Positions 49,488-59,207 of a DNA stretch of 64,000 nucleotides are shown piece after piece. The stretch comes from Agrobacterium fabrum str. C58 (GTDB lineage: Bacteria; Pseudomonadota; Alphaproteobacteria; Rhizobiales; Rhizobiaceae). Positions within the stretch are counted from its first letter, which is position 1. Every line of letters begins with the position of its first letter. The stretch covers positions 2,292,001 to 2,356,000 of the forward strand of contig NC_003062.2 of the NCBI RefSeq assembly GCF_000092025.1, read 5' to 3'. The notes below the pieces were generated by a model. That model did not search any database and was not told the DNA's origin. It saw only the letters and a program-made list of their open reading frames with translations. Both the position numbers and the translations under genes were made by a program.

Positions 49488-50163
49488 CTATTGACCTTGC
49501 CGATCCGTTTTTTTGTGCCGACCACGCCAAGAGCCGGGGCTTCGCGCTGAGACATGCACAATAACAAAGACTTGAGCCGCGCATGTTTAGCGAAAATTGA
49601 TGCAAACGCGCGCAACAATCGGCTCTTTTACATATTTGCCACGAAAAATCATTTCAAAATTCATCTGGGACGGACTAACGGCGAATCCTGTTGCGCATGG
49701 AGCGCCGCAGGACCGTTCCCGGTTCAGGGCGCGACACATTGCAGGAAGCCGCCGGCATTAAAACGCCTGTTCCGAATAGCCGGGAATATCGACCTCCCGC
49801 ACCATCCCATTTTTCAGTTATTCGTGACGCATGGGAAATAGCACAGCGATTATTCGCCGCTGTAAGCAATCAAAATCGGCAGCGAAGACTGGTAACTTCA
49901 TTCCCGAAAAATCCACTTCAAAACCACGGAAACGTCGATCAAATCTGTACCATATTTCACCTGTTGGTTGCTCGTTCAAATATAATTTGTTAACCTACCG
50001 AACGGCGGGGAATATCCCGTAACAGACTGAGACAATGGCATTTTATTTTCTCACAGCGCTTCGCGGGCGGCTCGTTTCACGGGTTTTATATCTATATTAA
50101 GAAGTTCAAATATACGCTGCCTATGGTTGATTTCGTAAATGCGCAAAAAGCTGGAGGCCGGCG
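49488..50163. other. 675-base gap between divergent operons, no gene seen
   Basis: Holds the promoter regions of the amino-acid ABC operon (minus) and the GNAT-like gene (plus). Several stretches are AT-rich (49610-49670, 49960-50000, 50085-50110). Short frames such as 49554-49841 lack ribosome sites and protein-like composition. No riboswitch or strong hairpin was recognised by eye. Confidence 0.5.
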
Positions 50164-51324
50164 GTGGACGTTCAGATGCACACCCATAGTGGCAATGGCA
50201 ACAGCGATCAGTCGACACAACGCCCGGTTCAGCTGAGCGCAACCGGTATTCGCCCCATGCGCAGGGATGACCTACCCGCCGTCGAGGCCGTGCTCAACAG
50301 CGCCTTCAAGAAAACCGGGCAGGAGCGCAACTTCGACTTCCGCTCTTATATCGAAAGACTGTTCTTCGGCAGTCCCGTCTTCAGCCCGGAAAACGGCAGC
50401 GTCGTCTACGACACTGGCGAAAGGGTCACGAGCGTCATCCTCGCCATACCCATGCGTTTTGTCGTGCATGGAAAAACCATTACCGCGAGGCTGCTGTGCG
50501 CCTTCGCATCGGACGGCAAACTTGGTGCGCTCGGAGCAGCGCGCCTCTCGCGCGGCATGCGGGCATCAAAACACGACCTGTTGTTCTCGGATACGGCCTC
50601 CCCCGTCAGTGCCGATCACTGGGTGGCGATCGGCGGCAATATGCTGCCGATCGAAAGCCTGCAATGGCACAAGGCGCTGAAGCCCTTCTGCACGATCGCT
50701 CTGCGCATGCCCCGCCGTTCGAAGCTGGCCAAAACCACGCTTGCCCTGACGGCGCTTGGCTTCGTGGATGGAATCCTGCGACGCTGGAAGAAGGGTTTAA
50801 GGCCGCATGAGGTCGCCGGCGCCAGGGTGAGAACCGTGGATTGCGAAACCTTCCGCCGCGAAGCGCTCGCAAAGATCGAACGGTTTTCCATTCGCCCGGA
50901 ATGGTCCCACGAGGAGTTTCATTGGCTGGTGAAGATGAGCCGGGCCAATGAAAGCCTCGGCGAACTGAAAAGCCTGGTGATCGAGAATGCCGAAGGCCAT
51001 GTCATGGGCGCCGCGCTGTTTTTCGGCCAGCGGGGACGGACGGCCTATGTGCTCAATCTCGTCTGCGACGCCGGTCGCGAAAATGATGTTCTCAACACCC
51101 TGTTCTGCCATTTCGATGACGAGAATTATGCCCACATCACCGGCATGTCACAGCCCTTTCTCATAAACGCGCTTTATCGCCAGAACCATATGAGCTTTCG
51201 CCATGACGGCTATTTCTGCATGGCCACCCGCGATGACGCTCTGAGGGAAAAGGCGCTGGCCGGGGATATCTATATTGGCGGGTTGTGCTCGGAAAGCTGG
51301 AGCAAGCTCATCACCGACTATTAA
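50164..51324 (+). CDS. GNAT-fold acyltransferase-like protein of a polysaccharide locus
   Basis: 386-residue protein starting at GTG 50164, with GGAGG six bases upstream. Residues 28-60 (GIRPMRRDDLPAVEAVLNSAF) begin like a GNAT domain, and a second GNAT-like half seems to follow from about residue 240, so it may be a double-domain enzyme of the FemAB/Eis-like type. No catalytic residue is clear. Similar proteins occur near exopolysaccharide genes, where they could acylate sugar or lipid-linked intermediates. The nearest neighbours are a glycosyltransferase and a GH10 enzyme on the opposite strand. Confidence 0.65.
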   Translation: MDVQMHTHSGNGNSDQSTQRPVQLSATGIRPMRRDDLPAVEAVLNSAFKKTGQERNFDFRSYIERLFFGSPVFSPENGSVVYDTGERVTSVILAIPMRFVVHGKTITARLLCAFASDGKLGALGAARLSRGMRASKHDLLFSDTASPVSADHWVAIGGNMLPIESLQWHKALKPFCTIALRMPRRSKLAKTTLALTALGFVDGILRRWKKGLRPHEVAGARVRTVDCETFRREALAKIERFSIRPEWSHEEFHWLVKMSRANESLGELKSLVIENAEGHVMGAALFFGQRGRTAYVLNLVCDAGRENDVLNTLFCHFDDENYAHITGMSQPFLINALYRQNHMSFRHDGYFCMATRDDALREKALAGDIYIGGLCSESWSKLITDY

Positions 51325-51364
51325 GGTCACTGCCCGACGCCGCACCGGAACAGGCGCGACGTCC

Positions 51365-52450
51365 TCAAGCCTTGGTAAAACGCCCGACATTGGCAGCGAT
51401 GAGATGGCGCAATGCTTTCGCATAGCGTTTGGAACGCGTCTTGGCCGCGAGCGCGCTTCCCCAGTCCACCATCGATCCGTTGATATCGAAATCGCCGAGC
51501 TGACCTTCGGGAATATTGCCCTTTTCGATACGCTCGACGATCGAAGCGAGCGCCGCGTAGAATTCCGGTGAACGATAGGGCGGATGCAGCGAATACATGC
51601 CCGTGCCCGTGCCGAGAAAATCGAGCCGGTGGACGCCGCTGCGCATCATGTTAGTGCTCAGCACTTCCTCGGCGGGCATGGAGACCGGCTGCTGGTTATA
51701 GGCAAGAGAGCGGATGCGCCGCTTGACATCCGGCCGCAGCAATTCCAGCGAGCCGATCCGCTTGGCGAAACGCTCCATGTCGATCATGAAAAGCCGCGTG
51801 GAAACGGTGGCGAAACGCCAGGTGGGGATGCGCGACGGCAGCTTGCGCGGCGCAGGGATATTCTTCACCCCGGGCATGCCGACATGACGGGAAATATCGA
51901 GATCGCCGCGCACTGTCGGCGGACCGGAAAAGGGCGTGATGCACAGCGCATCCGGATTGGCCTTCTGCAGCGCAACCGCCTCGCTGAACCAGCTCGGGCT
52001 GCCGCCGCCGAACATCATGTCGCTGTCCATATGCAGCACATATCGGGCATTGGCGCGTTTCAGCCCGTAAAAATAGACATGGAACGGCCCGCCGTCGAAA
52101 GCCTTGGCGGGATAGGGAATCGGCGAGCGTGAAAAGAAAGTCTGCGTCACCGCGCTGCGCGCCGCATCGCTGTAATCGACGATATCCACATAGAGATGCG
52201 GATAGTTGATCTGCATTTCATCCAGCATGTCGAAAAGACGCTGGCGCGCTGAATCGAAACCGTTGCCCTTGTACCGGCCGGCCCCCACCTGCCCCGTATC
52301 GACCGTCAGGAGAATACGGTCCACCTGCCCGCCCCAGACCCGCAGCTGATGCGGCAGGGTAAGGGCCGCATGCGGAGCATCGAAAGGATGGAGGTTGATT
52401 TGCAGCGCCTTTTGTACGGGAGGAAGCGGCATTTCAGCATTCATAGTCAT
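51365..52450 (-). CDS. GT-A-like glycosyltransferase cotranscribed with the GH10 enzyme
   Basis: 361-residue soluble protein. The DxD-type nucleotide-sugar motif appears as HMDSDMMFGGG near residue 150, in a GT-A-like fold (strand LLTVDTG, then ANARYVLHMDSD). No membrane segment is seen. The ATG overlaps the GH10 stop by 4 bases (ATGA), so a polysaccharide hydrolase and a glycosyltransferase are made together. The sugar donor is unknown. It converges with the GNAT-like gene. Confidence 0.8.
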   Translation of the reverse strand: MTMNAEMPLPPVQKALQINLHPFDAPHAALTLPHQLRVWGGQVDRILLTVDTGQVGAGRYKGNGFDSARQRLFDMLDEMQINYPHLYVDIVDYSDAARSAVTQTFFSRSPIPYPAKAFDGGPFHVYFYGLKRANARYVLHMDSDMMFGGGSPSWFSEAVALQKANPDALCITPFSGPPTVRGDLDISRHVGMPGVKNIPAPRKLPSRIPTWRFATVSTRLFMIDMERFAKRIGSLELLRPDVKRRIRSLAYNQQPVSMPAEEVLSTNMMRSGVHRLDFLGTGTGMYSLHPPYRSPEFYAALASIVERIEKGNIPEGQLGDFDINGSMVDWGSALAAKTRSKRYAKALRHLIAANVGRFTKA

Positions 52451-53514
52451 GCACCACGGTTCCGGAATTCATTGATGACGGCCATCATGGGTTTTTCGTT
52501 GAAACTCCAGTCGAGCGGCAGCGGCCGGTTGGCGGTGCCGTCCCGGCGTGGATAGGCCCAGCGGATCCAGCTGTATTGATCCGAAATGCCCCATGTCGTG
52601 ATGGAAGAAAGCGGCCCGCCTGCAGAAGCGGCCTCGAGAAACTCGCGGACCTGGCCGGTGATCAGCATATCACGCTCGGCCTCCGGTGTGGGCAGCGTCT
52701 GGTCCATCACGTCAAGCTCCGTCACCATGACGGCAAGACCGTAACTGCGCATTTCCGTCGTGAAGGCCGCCAGCTCGTCCTTGGCGATTGGCCAGCCGCC
52801 ACGCAAATGCCCCTGCAGGCCGACGGCGTTGATCGGCGCGCCCTTTTCGAGCAGCTCGAGGATGAGATTGCGGAAGGCCGCACGTTTGGCTGGCGATTTC
52901 TCGACAGCAAATTCCACGTCATATTCGTTGAGCACGAGCTGCGCCTTCGGATCGACCGCATGGGCGATGTCGAAAGCCTTCTTGATGGCGTCAGGCCCGG
53001 CGCCGTAATACCAGGCATCGCGCCGTGCACGCACATTGCCAGGCACGTCGGGGATCGGTTCATTGACGACATCCCAGCTGTGGATCACATCCTTATATCG
53101 CTCCATCACGGTGACGATATGGGTTTCCATCAGCTTCTCGACCTTCGCGCCGCCGACACTGGCAAGCCACGGCGCGTTGGAGGCATACCAGATCAGCGGA
53201 TGGCCATGCATGGAAAGCTTGTGCTGGCGCGCGAAATTGGCGAGTGCATCTGCAGCGGCGAAATCGAAAACCTCTGCCGAAGGCCGCATCACCTCCCATT
53301 TCATTTCGGTGACGGGGGTAATGCGCGAGCAATATTTCACCACCGCCTCGCCGATACGGCTGTCGGCGGTAAGATCCGGCAGGTAGATGGCGGCGCCATA
53401 GGGGGCGGTTTTGATCGCAGCCTTCTTCTGCGCGGCAAAGGCCGGCCCGGCCACGGCATGCAACAGGCCAGCGCTTGCCGCACCACCCAGAAAATTCCGC
53501 CGCCCGATCCGCAT
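52447..53514 (-). CDS. Tat-exported GH10 endo-xylanase-family glycoside hydrolase
   Basis: 355-residue glycoside hydrolase family 10 protein. From ATG 53514 (GGAGGCGGG upstream) the leader RIGRRNFLGG has a twin-arginine motif, followed by a hydrophobic stretch ending AFAAQ. The catalytic acid/base is Glu152 in WDVVNEP and the nucleophile is Glu266 in VTELDV, both intact; HGHPLIWY is the conserved substrate-side motif. Family members cut beta-1,4-xylan. The setting beside glycosyltransferases and Wzz suggests it may instead trim a self-made exopolysaccharide, though plant xylan is a reasonable target for an agrobacterium. Confidence 0.93.
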   Translation of the reverse strand: MRIGRRNFLGGAASAGLLHAVAGPAFAAQKKAAIKTAPYGAAIYLPDLTADSRIGEAVVKYCSRITPVTEMKWEVMRPSAEVFDFAAADALANFARQHKLSMHGHPLIWYASNAPWLASVGGAKVEKLMETHIVTVMERYKDVIHSWDVVNEPIPDVPGNVRARRDAWYYGAGPDAIKKAFDIAHAVDPKAQLVLNEYDVEFAVEKSPAKRAAFRNLILELLEKGAPINAVGLQGHLRGGWPIAKDELAAFTTEMRSYGLAVMVTELDVMDQTLPTPEAERDMLITGQVREFLEAASAGGPLSSITTWGISDQYSWIRWAYPRRDGTANRPLPLDWSFNEKPMMAVINEFRNRGA

Positions 53515-53708
53515 CAACCCGCCTCCACAACCCCAGCGCATCATCCGAAGGGATGCATCGCGCTCTTATTCTCAAAACATAACATTTCAACCATGCCAAA
53601 AGGATATTAAAGATTTGCAAGGTTAACTGACGCTATACCACGTCGTAATTGGTGAGGCCCGCTTAATGCGGTAGTAACTTCACTGTGAGAATGCTTGGCC
53701 CGCCCCTC

Positions 53709-54635
53709 ATGGAGTTAAAAAGCTTGGTCTCCGTCTCGATTGTCATTCCCGTTCGCAATGGCGAGCGTTACATCGTGGAAGCGATCGAAAGCGTGTTGCT
53801 GCAGGGCGAGACCATCCGCGAAGTGCTTGTCGTTGATGACGGCTCCACCGACGCCACCGCGCAAAAGGTGGAAGGGTTTTCCGATCCCCGCGTCAAACTA
53901 CTGGCCCGGCCGCAGGGAAGACAGGGCGTTTCCGCCGTGCGAAATTTCGGCCTGTCGCAGGCGCGCGGCGAATGGACGATGTTTCTCGATGCCGACGACC
54001 GGCTGAAACCAGGTGCGATAACAGCACTCTGCGCCGGCATCTCCGGCCCTGACGTCGTCGCCGTCTATGGCGATTACGAGCGTATCGACGAAAACGGAAC
54101 AAAGATCGGTCGGCGCAACCTCATCCGCCGCCGGGAAAAGCCTGACGGTTTCATTCTCCAGTCGCTGCTCGGCGGAAACTTCATCGTCAATGGCGGCATC
54201 ATGCTGGTCAGAACCCGCATCTTCCAGGATTTCGGCGGTTTCGACGAGACGTTGCGTTATGCGGAAGACTGGTATGGCTGGTGCCGGCTGGCCGCCGCCG
54301 GCCGTTTCGTCTATCTGCCCGGCTGCCATGTGCTCGATTACCGGGTGCACAGGACAAGCGTGATGATGAACAGGCTTTTGACCTTCCGCGACTGCGAACC
54401 GGCCATCGAAGCCGTGTTTTCCGATCCCGCCATCGTCGCCGCCATTTCACCGCAGGAACTGCGGCGGCTGCGCCACCGGTCCGAAAACCACATGAATGCC
54501 TATACCGTGGCACAGGCCTTCCGCGCCCGCCGCTACCGCGAGGCTTTTTCGGCGCTTGCCGATACCATCCTCAACCGCCCGCGCCAGAGCCTCAGGGCCG
54601 TGGTCTTTTCCGCCGCCGCACTAGCCGGAATTTAG
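53709..54635 (+). CDS. Family 2 glycosyltransferase
   Basis: About 308 residues. GT-A fold with SIVIPVRNGERYI at the start, LVVDDGSTDAT near residue 45, the SAVRNFGLSQARGEWTMFLDADD region carrying DxD, and a YAEDWYGWCRLAAAG catalytic-base segment near residue 190. Soluble. ATG 53709 places the fold at the N-terminus; GTG 53685 and ATG 53691 are in-frame alternatives without better ribosome sites. It lies 8 bases before a second glycosyltransferase gene and is divergent from the GH10 operon. Confidence 0.9.
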   Translation: MELKSLVSVSIVIPVRNGERYIVEAIESVLLQGETIREVLVVDDGSTDATAQKVEGFSDPRVKLLARPQGRQGVSAVRNFGLSQARGEWTMFLDADDRLKPGAITALCAGISGPDVVAVYGDYERIDENGTKIGRRNLIRRREKPDGFILQSLLGGNFIVNGGIMLVRTRIFQDFGGFDETLRYAEDWYGWCRLAAAGRFVYLPGCHVLDYRVHRTSVMMNRLLTFRDCEPAIEAVFSDPAIVAAISPQELRRLRHRSENHMNAYTVAQAFRARRYREAFSALADTILNRPRQSLRAVVFSAAALAGI

Positions 54636-54643
54636 GAGTTTCC

Positions 54644-55588
54644 ATGCCCGAGATCATGCCGGAAGCGGTGGTGTGCATTCCGAGTTTCCGCCGGCCGGAA
54701 GGCCTGCAAAAGACGCTTGCATCGCTCGCAGCCCAGAAGGTCGATTTTCCCTTCGCCGTCGTCGTGGTCGATAATGACGGCGCAGGCCAGCAGGGCCTCG
54801 CCGTTGCGCGCGCATTTTTCGCACAAAACGGCATGGCCGGTCAGGCACTGGTGGAGCCGACGCAGGGCAATTGTTACGCCATCAACACGGCATTTCGCAC
54901 AGCGCGACAGACTTATCCTTCGGCTGAGTGGTTCCTGATGATCGATGACGACGAGGCCGCCTCCCCCGTATGGCTTGGCGAAATGGTGTCGGCAGCAAAA
55001 TCCTTCGGCGTCGATATCGTCGGCGGACCTGTCAACCGCGAATTCGACGCACCGGCTTCGAAGGCGGTCCTGTCGCATCCGCTGTTCGGCTCCATCGAAG
55101 CACCGACCGGCCTTGTCGAGCAAATCCACGGATCGGGCAATTGCCTGATCTCGCGACGGGTGTTCGAAAGCCTGCCGAAACCGGAATTCGACGTGCAGTT
55201 CAACTTCCTCGGCGGCGGCGACATGGATTTCTTCACCCGCTGCCGCAAGGCTGGCTTTAAGTTTGCCTGGAATGCGCGCGCCGTCATCATCGAATATGTG
55301 CCGGAAAGCCGCATGGCACCGCGCTGGATCATGGAGCGCTCGCTCCGCACCGGCATCATCAATTACAGCATCGACCGCGCCCGCCGCCCCGGCCTGAAGG
55401 GTGGGCTGCTGCTCGCGGCCAAAAATGCCGTTAGCCTGTGCCTGTCTCTGGTGCGCGCCGTTTCCGCCGGGCTGAAAACCGGCGCACTGCTGCCCGCCAC
55501 ACATTCGCCGCTGATGTCCATCGGCCGGGTGATGGCAAGCCTCGGCATTACACTCACGCCCTACAAGGCGCCAGCAAAGAAGACCTGA
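54644..55588 (+). CDS. Family 2 glycosyltransferase
   Basis: 314-residue glycosyltransferase starting at ATG 54644 (TAGGAG upstream). VVCIPSFRRPEGL begins the GT-A fold, with VVVDNDGAGQQG near residue 38 and the FLMIDDDEAASPVW metal site near residue 100. GGGDMDFFTRCRKAG near residue 195 supplies the acidic catalytic segment. The C-terminal part contains a hydrophobic stretch (LLLAAKNAVSLCLSLVRAV) that could associate with the membrane. Second gene of a two-gene operon. Confidence 0.9.
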   Translation: MPEIMPEAVVCIPSFRRPEGLQKTLASLAAQKVDFPFAVVVVDNDGAGQQGLAVARAFFAQNGMAGQALVEPTQGNCYAINTAFRTARQTYPSAEWFLMIDDDEAASPVWLGEMVSAAKSFGVDIVGGPVNREFDAPASKAVLSHPLFGSIEAPTGLVEQIHGSGNCLISRRVFESLPKPEFDVQFNFLGGGDMDFFTRCRKAGFKFAWNARAVIIEYVPESRMAPRWIMERSLRTGIINYSIDRARRPGLKGGLLLAAKNAVSLCLSLVRAVSAGLKTGALLPATHSPLMSIGRVMASLGITLTPYKAPAKKT

Positions 55589-55612
55589 ACCCCGATCGTT
55601 CGCCCCGCTGGT

Positions 55613-55861
55613 TTAGCTGAGGGTCTTTTCCCTGCCGAATGACAACATGTTCAGGCGTCGTTTCTGCAAGCCGAACGACGAAAAAGCCGTCGCGAGAACG
55701 AGGAGCGGCACCAGCAGCGGCCAGAAGAAACAAAGGACAATGCCGGTCACCCGGTAAAAATCCCAGTTCTTGTCGCGGCGGGCACCTTCAATATAGGTCA
55801 TGGCGAGAGAGGTGGCGGTGCCAATTCCATATATGAAAAGAGAAATGGACGTAATCACCAT
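55613..55861 (-). CDS. Small hypothetical membrane protein
   Basis: 82 residues from ATG 55861 (GGGG six bases upstream) with two predicted helices (ITSISLFIYGIGTATSLAMTY and GIVLCFFWPLLVPLLVLATAF) and a basic tail. A longer frame starting at a TTG (55969) is less likely. No family is recognised; it could be an accessory of the polysaccharide machinery around it. Confidence 0.55.
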   Translation of the reverse strand: MVITSISLFIYGIGTATSLAMTYIEGARRDKNWDFYRVTGIVLCFFWPLLVPLLVLATAFSSFGLQKRRLNMLSFGREKTLS

Positions 55862-56038
55862 GGGTGTCCCCAAAATATCTCTGATTCGAATAAATTTGTA
55901 ATATTGGGACAGTGTAGCGCGGTCCTTCGCAGTTGCAACGAATTTCAGCGGCAAAGCCCTTTGGCTCAATACGTTAGGGAAACCTGATGTAATTGACGCA
56001 ATGCGATATGCTTGCCGCGGAAGAGGCTTGCCGCAGCT

Positions 56039-56881
56039 TTACCGGCCCTGACCCGACGCCCCGAAGCGATACTTCAGCAGCGAATATATCGCGATCGGAT
56101 TGGTCAGCAGATACCGTTTTCCCAGACGCTTCGGCTCAAGCATCGCCCGGTAGAGCCATTCCAGCCCCATATCCTGCATCCATTGCGGCGCGCGGCTGTT
56201 CCGGCCGGCGAGGAAGTCGAAAAGGCCGCCGCAGGTCTTGATCACGGCGATGCCGGAAAGCCTGTCGAGATTGCGCGAAACGAAACGCTGCTCCAGCGGA
56301 ATACCAAAGCCGACCCAGAGAATATCCGTTTTCGAAGTAGTGATATCGGCAAGGACCGCGTCTTCCTCGGCCCGGCTGAAATAACCGTTGCGCCGTCCCG
56401 AAAATACCAGACGCGGATAAAGCCTCTGCATTTCTTCGACCGCCGCGCGGTTCACCTCTTCCGAACCGCCGAGGAAATAAAACCGACTGCCCGTTTCTTC
56501 GGCGCGCTTGGCCACCGCATGAACGAGGTCCGTCGTCGCGACCCGTTCCCTCAGCGCCTGCCGGCAGAATTTGCGGGAGAAGATAACCAGCGACATGCCA
56601 TCGGCGTGAATCTGGTCCGCCTGCCGCAGCATGGCGTCGAATTCCCGGTCGTGATGGCAGAGCGCAATGACCTGGCCATTCGCCGAGGTCGAATAAAACG
56701 GTCTTGCACCGGCCACGCGCTCTGTCGTCGCACGCAGGATGAAATCCCGCGCCGTTTCATCGATGGTCGCGTCAGTGATGGGCAGTGCCGCAAGAGGAAT
56801 AACCGGCCAGTCCTGGCCCGGCCCTTCCGCATCCGCCATCTCTCTCCCTGTCATGATCTGTCCGGTGTCCAAGATAGGCAT
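56039..56881 (-). CDS. WecG/TagA/CpsF-family glycosyltransferase
   Basis: About 280 residues of the WecG/TagA/CpsF (GT26) family that adds a sugar to a lipid-linked glycan. Conserved segments: NGQVIALCHHD (catalytic-loop region) near residue 70, FYFLGGSEEVN near 135, ILWVGFGIPLEQRFV near 190 and CGGLFDFLAGRNSRAPQWMQDMGLEWLYR, the diagnostic C-terminal motif. ATG 56881 is chosen; a GTG at 56932 extends it. It is transcribed alone on the minus strand within the polysaccharide region. Confidence 0.92.
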   Translation of the reverse strand: MPILDTGQIMTGREMADAEGPGQDWPVIPLAALPITDATIDETARDFILRATTERVAGARPFYSTSANGQVIALCHHDREFDAMLRQADQIHADGMSLVIFSRKFCRQALRERVATTDLVHAVAKRAEETGSRFYFLGGSEEVNRAAVEEMQRLYPRLVFSGRRNGYFSRAEEDAVLADITTSKTDILWVGFGIPLEQRFVSRNLDRLSGIAVIKTCGGLFDFLAGRNSRAPQWMQDMGLEWLYRAMLEPKRLGKRYLLTNPIAIYSLLKYRFGASGQGR

Positions 56882-57086
56882 CGTTTCATTGTTATATTCA
56901 CGTTTATGCTTAGGGTATAAGGCTTCAAACACTACGAAGAACTATCATTAATATTTTTATAAATCCCCACATGCCGCGGGCATTTTACACGCCTGAAAGT
57001 TGTGCGCCACTCCTGCCGCGCCTATTCCTGTTTTCCCGCCGATGGGGTAAGGGACCACGATATCAAACCTCGGAAAGGTCTTCGCC

Positions 57087-57296
57087 ATGGAAACAATCTC
57101 GATCGACAATCGCGGCGATTTCGGCCTCTGGGCGATAGAACGAGCAAAGGAGATCGTCGCCAACGAAGCCTCCGATCTGGCCATTTCGGTGCGCGACGGC
57201 GACGAGACCGGCATTCGCGATGCCGGCAATGCGCTGGGCGCAGCCATCGCCGCCGCCCTGCTCGAGGTCTATGACGGCCTTATCTCGGAAGAATAA
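57087..57296 (+). CDS. Small acidic hypothetical protein
   Basis: 69-residue soluble protein, mostly helical, rich in Asp/Glu and Ala (for example SVRDGDETGIRDAGNAL). It starts with ATG 57087 about 15 bases after GGAAAGG. It ends 24 bases before the convergent Wzz/GumC stop. No family is recognised. Codon use looks like the neighbours, so it is probably a real gene. Confidence 0.5.
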   Translation: METISIDNRGDFGLWAIERAKEIVANEASDLAISVRDGDETGIRDAGNALGAAIAAALLEVYDGLISEE

Positions 57297-57320
57297 GCGC
57301 GGAAAGCAGGCGCTCCCGGA

Positions 57321-58961
57321 TCAGGCATAACGCGCCGCTGCTTCCGCATGATCGTCCCGCCGCAAATACCCCCAGAGACCCAGCGCCACGGCGATCGCCA
57401 GACCGAGGAACAGACCACCCATGCCGCCGGCAATCAGGAAGGTCAGCTTGCCCGGCGGCCAGCTTCTGGAATTGGGTGCGACCGGCTGCGAAATCACCCG
57501 CACATTGGTGGAATCGATCGACTGCTGTTCGGCAAGCTGGCGCGAGCGGGTGAGGTAAGTCTCATAGATCGCCGCCGCCGAGCGGGCGTCGCGATCGAGA
57601 TCGCGCAGCCGCACCTGCGCATCATTGTCCGTGAAGACATTGGCGCGCTCCGCCACAGCCTTCAATCTGAGCGCATCAAGCGAGGAACGCGCTTCGGCGA
57701 CATTGATCTTGGCTGCTTGGAGAATGCGCCGCGCCTCGTCCGCCATACCACGTTCCAGCATCGCCCGCTCCGCGCCGGCAGTTGCGAGACGCGGATGGCG
57801 CGCGCCATAGGTCAGCGTCATCGCGCCGATCTGCTGTTGCAGCGTGCTATATTGGGCGCGGATGGTGTTCATCGTCTGGCTGTCGAAGATGGCGTCGCTC
57901 TGCGTGCGGTTCTGGGCGATCGCCGCCTCCATCTGCTTCAGGCGGGATTCCTCCTGGATAAGCCGCTGCTGGGTCGCAAGCACCTGCGCATTCAATTCGC
58001 CGGAGGCGAGATTGCTGACGAGCTGGCCATTATTTTCCTGCAAACCGTTCTCGCGGCGGAAATCGGCCACGCGCTTTTCGGCGATGGTCACATTCTCGCG
58101 CATTTCCTCGAGCCGCTTCTTGAGATCGTCGACGACGCGCTGGCTGCTGTCGGAGTTTGTCTGGAACAGCTCGCTTTCGAAGGCCTTCACGATGGCCTTC
58201 GAGACCGCCACCGATTTTTCGGCATCATTGGTCCAGACCGAAAGCGTGACCACGAAGGAGCGCGGATCACGTTCCGCCGTCACCCGGTCGCCGAGCGAGC
58301 GAAGCGCGCCGACGCGGTTGTCGCCATCATCAGGCTTTGATGAAAACATGGCCTTCAGCCGGGCGAGCGGCGGTGGGCTGACGAATTCGGGGTCCTGATC
58401 GAGCTTCAGCTCATCCACCACCCGCGCCAGCACATTGCGCGAGGTGATGGTGCGCAGCTTGCTTTCCACCTCGAGAATCTGCGTGTCGCGTTGCTGGTTG
58501 GGCGAAAACACCCCGTCATTGACGACGTTCAGATTGGAGGGATTAACGACGATATCCGTATAGGCCTTGTAGCGCGGCGGCGTCATGGAGGCATAAGTGA
58601 GCGCGCCGCCAACGCAGAGAACGATCGCCAGCACGATCCAGACAATACCCTTGCGCAGCCAGACGAGCACGTCGTCCACGCCGATCCTGTCGATATATTT
58701 GAGGCCGGGCAGCATGGAGGCAAGGCCTCCACCAGGTGAAGCCGCCCTCACCCGCGTCTCGACCGGGGCCGGCTCGGCAGCGGCCGGCGCCGGTTTCGGC
58801 TCGAGATGCTCTTTCAGCACCGTGCGCTCGAAAACCTCGTCCTCATCCACCAGATCGTCCAGCAGGGAACCATGGGTTCTGGCGGCGGGCGCCGTTTTTT
58901 CATCGAGCGGACGTGCCTGCTTATGTCCCGCCTTTTGAAGCCTGTACATCAGCCAATCCAA
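57321..58961 (-). CDS. Wzz/GumC-family polysaccharide chain-length and export protein
   Basis: 546 residues: an acidic, proline-rich cytoplasmic N-terminus (about 1-105), TM1 (GIVWIVLAIVLCVGGALTYASM) near residue 110, a large coiled-coil-rich periplasmic domain (about 130-505) and TM2 (LTFLIAGGMGGLFLGLAIAVALGL) near 515 preceded by the conserved PxxP-type segment RVISQPVAPNSRSWPPGK. No C-terminal tyrosine-kinase Walker motif is present, so a separate kinase would be needed. It supports export of a polymer made by the nearby glycosyltransferases. Confidence 0.92.
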   Translation of the reverse strand: MDWLMYRLQKAGHKQARPLDEKTAPAARTHGSLLDDLVDEDEVFERTVLKEHLEPKPAPAAAEPAPVETRVRAASPGGGLASMLPGLKYIDRIGVDDVLVWLRKGIVWIVLAIVLCVGGALTYASMTPPRYKAYTDIVVNPSNLNVVNDGVFSPNQQRDTQILEVESKLRTITSRNVLARVVDELKLDQDPEFVSPPPLARLKAMFSSKPDDGDNRVGALRSLGDRVTAERDPRSFVVTLSVWTNDAEKSVAVSKAIVKAFESELFQTNSDSSQRVVDDLKKRLEEMRENVTIAEKRVADFRRENGLQENNGQLVSNLASGELNAQVLATQQRLIQEESRLKQMEAAIAQNRTQSDAIFDSQTMNTIRAQYSTLQQQIGAMTLTYGARHPRLATAGAERAMLERGMADEARRILQAAKINVAEARSSLDALRLKAVAERANVFTDNDAQVRLRDLDRDARSAAAIYETYLTRSRQLAEQQSIDSTNVRVISQPVAPNSRSWPPGKLTFLIAGGMGGLFLGLAIAVALGLWGYLRRDDHAEAAARYA

Positions 58962-59207
58962 CTCGAACGAACCACAAAAAAGGCCGGCAACACAGTATTC
59001 CCTTCGTCGCCACAGCCGCTATTGACGGACAAGTTTAAATATGACGGGTGAATTTTAGGTTACCCGCATCATTCCCGCCATCATCGCCTATTCGCGGCCA
59101 CCATGAAAGCGATGATTGACTTGAATGGATCGATACGGTTCTTTCAACCGTTATATTTTTTCATTATCCCTTTGCCCCTCAAAGATTTTATGGAAACGGA
59201 GTTTGGA

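Noticed and set aside
49554..49841. 95-residue small gene in the 49.5-50.2 kb gap
   Set aside because: No ribosome site, mixed composition and overlapping frames on both strands. The gap looks like control DNA.
54281..54643. Upstream extension of the second GT2 gene
   Set aside because: The frame is open, but it overlaps the first glycosyltransferase and is arginine/proline-rich. ATG 54644 has TAGGAG and begins the GT-A fold.
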